Origin: Hungatella sp. UBA5982 | GTDB taxonomy: Bacteria; Bacillota; Clostridia; Lachnospirales; Lachnospiraceae | Length of the DNA: 6,146 nt | Assembly (NCBI GenBank): GCA_002429965.1 | Contig: DJBG01000047.1 | Coordinates: 25,900-32,045, forward strand | Reading direction: 5' to 3' | In this document: positions 5,297 to 6,146 of the stretch, piece by piece | Numbering within the stretch: position 1 is the stretch's first letter | Layout of the letters: every line of letters begins with the position of its first letter | Made by a program: the position numbers and the translations under genes | Notes under the pieces: generated by a model | What the model was told of the DNA's origin: nothing | Database searches by the model: none | The model's input: the letters and a program-made list of their open reading frames with translations, nothing else

Positions 5297-6146
5297 ATGG
5301 CAAGGCAAAAACTTGATATTAAAAAACATGTTATGACTGGAATTTCTTATATGATTCCGATTGTGGTATGCGGGGGAATCCTCTGTGCACTGGCAAAGGG
5401 GTTTGGCGGATATGATATCGGAAGTGCCGTAGAGGCAGGGGCAACACCGTTTACAAATTTAAATCCATTTTCCTGGATTGGCTTTTGGTGGGGAGTGAAT
5501 AAGTTAGGTTCCATAGCAATGGATTTTGCGGTAGCGGTGATGACGGCTGGTGTGGCCTATTCCATTGCAGGGCGGCCTGGAATCGTGCCTGGTATTGTAA
5601 TCGGTTACTGTTCGTCCCAATCCAAGGCAGGGTTCCTGGGGGGATTGCTCATGGCCTTTATCATCGGCTCCTTTGTAAACTGGATGAAGACCTGGAAGCT
5701 TCCCAAATGGTGCGTAGGGCTGATGCCGGTTATGTTCATACCGGTGGTATCGACCGTAGTATGCGGCATGATTTTCCTCTGTGTGTTCTCAATTCCACTT
5801 TCCTTTATTATGAATGTGTTCCAGCAGTGGATCATCTCCTTAAACGGAGGAGCAAAGGCTGTGATCGGCGGGGTTATTGGCGCCTGTATGGGATTTGATA
5901 TGGGCGGCCCCATTAATAAGACTGCTTCCATGGCTGCCAACGCCCTGGGAACAGATGGGATTAACGGCCCTATGGCTGCCAAGATCATCGGAGGTATGAC
6001 TCCTCCTATCGGAATATTTATTGCTACCTTATTAAGGAAAAACAGGTTTTCAAAAGTGGAACTGGAAACCGCTAAAACAGCGCTTCCTATGGGCCTTTGC
6101 TTTATTACGGAAGGTGTACTCCCCTTTGCGGCAGCGGATCCTGCAA
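5297..6146 (+). CDS. PTS fructose-family EIIC membrane component, 3'-truncated by window edge
   Basis: The frame opens at the ATG at 5297, with AGAGGGG ending 6 bases upstream, and stays open to the right edge, giving 283 residues (family members are typically about 340-370). It is strongly hydrophobic with several membrane segments, the first at about residues 14-34. EIIC forms the sugar channel and binding site and works with the EIIB just upstream. Recognisable fructose-family EIIC motifs are SKAGFLGGLL (109-118), GFDMGGPINK (199-208), the GGMTPPIGI turn (232-240) and ITEGVLPFAAADP (270-282), close to the family's usual ITEG-PFAA-DP site. The 45-base gap to EIIB holds no terminator, so the two are co-transcribed. 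The substrate may be fructose or another hexose or sugar derivative. No frameshift was found on translating the whole visible part. Confidence 0.93.
   Translation, partial: MARQKLDIKKHVMTGISYMIPIVVCGGILCALAKGFGGYDIGSAVEAGATPFTNLNPFSWIGFWWGVNKLGSIAMDFAVAVMTAGVAYSIAGRPGIVPGIVIGYCSSQSKAGFLGGLLMAFIIGSFVNWMKTWKLPKWCVGLMPVMFIPVVSTVVCGMIFLCVFSIPLSFIMNVFQQWIISLNGGAKAVIGGVIGACMGFDMGGPINKTASMAANALGTDGINGPMAAKIIGGMTPPIGIFIATLLRKNRFSKVELETAKTALPMGLCFITEGVLPFAAADPA

Noticed and set aside
5605..5988. 127-codon minus-strand open frame within EIIC
   Set aside because: It is a shadow of the hydrophobic EIIC frame (Pro/Ile-rich reverse complement) with no independent support.
5990..6006. GGAGG/CCTCC small hairpin in EIIC
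   Set aside because: It has only a 5-bp stem within coding sequence of a conserved motif and no supporting context.
1..6146. CRISPR arrays, tRNA/rRNA genes, insertion sequences, attachment sites
   Set aside because: I read the window for regular spaced repeats, transposase-like frames and terminal inverted repeats and saw none. Coding and short regulatory spacers account for essentially the whole window.

Overview
The window looks like a piece of a Firmicutes chromosome, most likely Lachnospiraceae/Clostridia. Supporting signs are moderate GC, strong purine-rich Shine-Dalgarno sequences, sigma-A-type promoters, and this gene content (DUF1116/DUF2877 genes, a PucR regulator, split fructose-family PTS genes). 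The placement is inferred from style and content; nothing in the sequence proves it. All genes are on the + strand, and the window cuts the first and last gene.

Region 1 (1-2941) is a tightly packed operon segment. It holds the C-terminal 283 residues of a DUF1116 protein (E. coli YlbE/AllG and YahG family), a DUF2877 protein (YlbF/AllH and YahE family) starting 4 bases later, and a dicarboxylate/amino acid:cation symporter (SDF/DAACS family) whose ATG directly follows the previous stop. In E. coli, FdrA-YlbE-YlbF (AllFGH) form oxamate carbamoyltransferase. This enzyme splits oxalurate with phosphate into oxamate and carbamoyl phosphate during anaerobic allantoin use. The missing partner, an FdrA homologue, is expected just outside the left edge or elsewhere in the locus.

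Region 2 (2942-4683) is a short spacer with a good sigma-A promoter and a full-length PucR-family regulator. PucR proteins often control purine/allantoin genes, so regions 1 and 2 together suggest a regulated ureide/oxalurate/oxamate catabolic module with its own carboxylate transporter. The transporter is the most unusual protein: it keeps the SDF fold landmarks and the substrate-carboxylate arginine, but lacks the conserved NMDGT aspartate and the aspartate that binds the amino group of amino acid substrates.

Region 3 (4684-4942) has no gene. It carries two successive terminator-like hairpins (the second very strong), then a second sigma-A-like promoter and a small perfect palindrome in the predicted leader of the next operon.

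Region 4 (4943-6146) begins an independent fructose-family PTS operon: a stand-alone EIIB (102 aa) with a modified active-site loop, then EIIC, cut by the right edge. No EIIA is visible. The sugar cannot be assigned, and no functional link to regions 1-2 is evident beyond adjacency.
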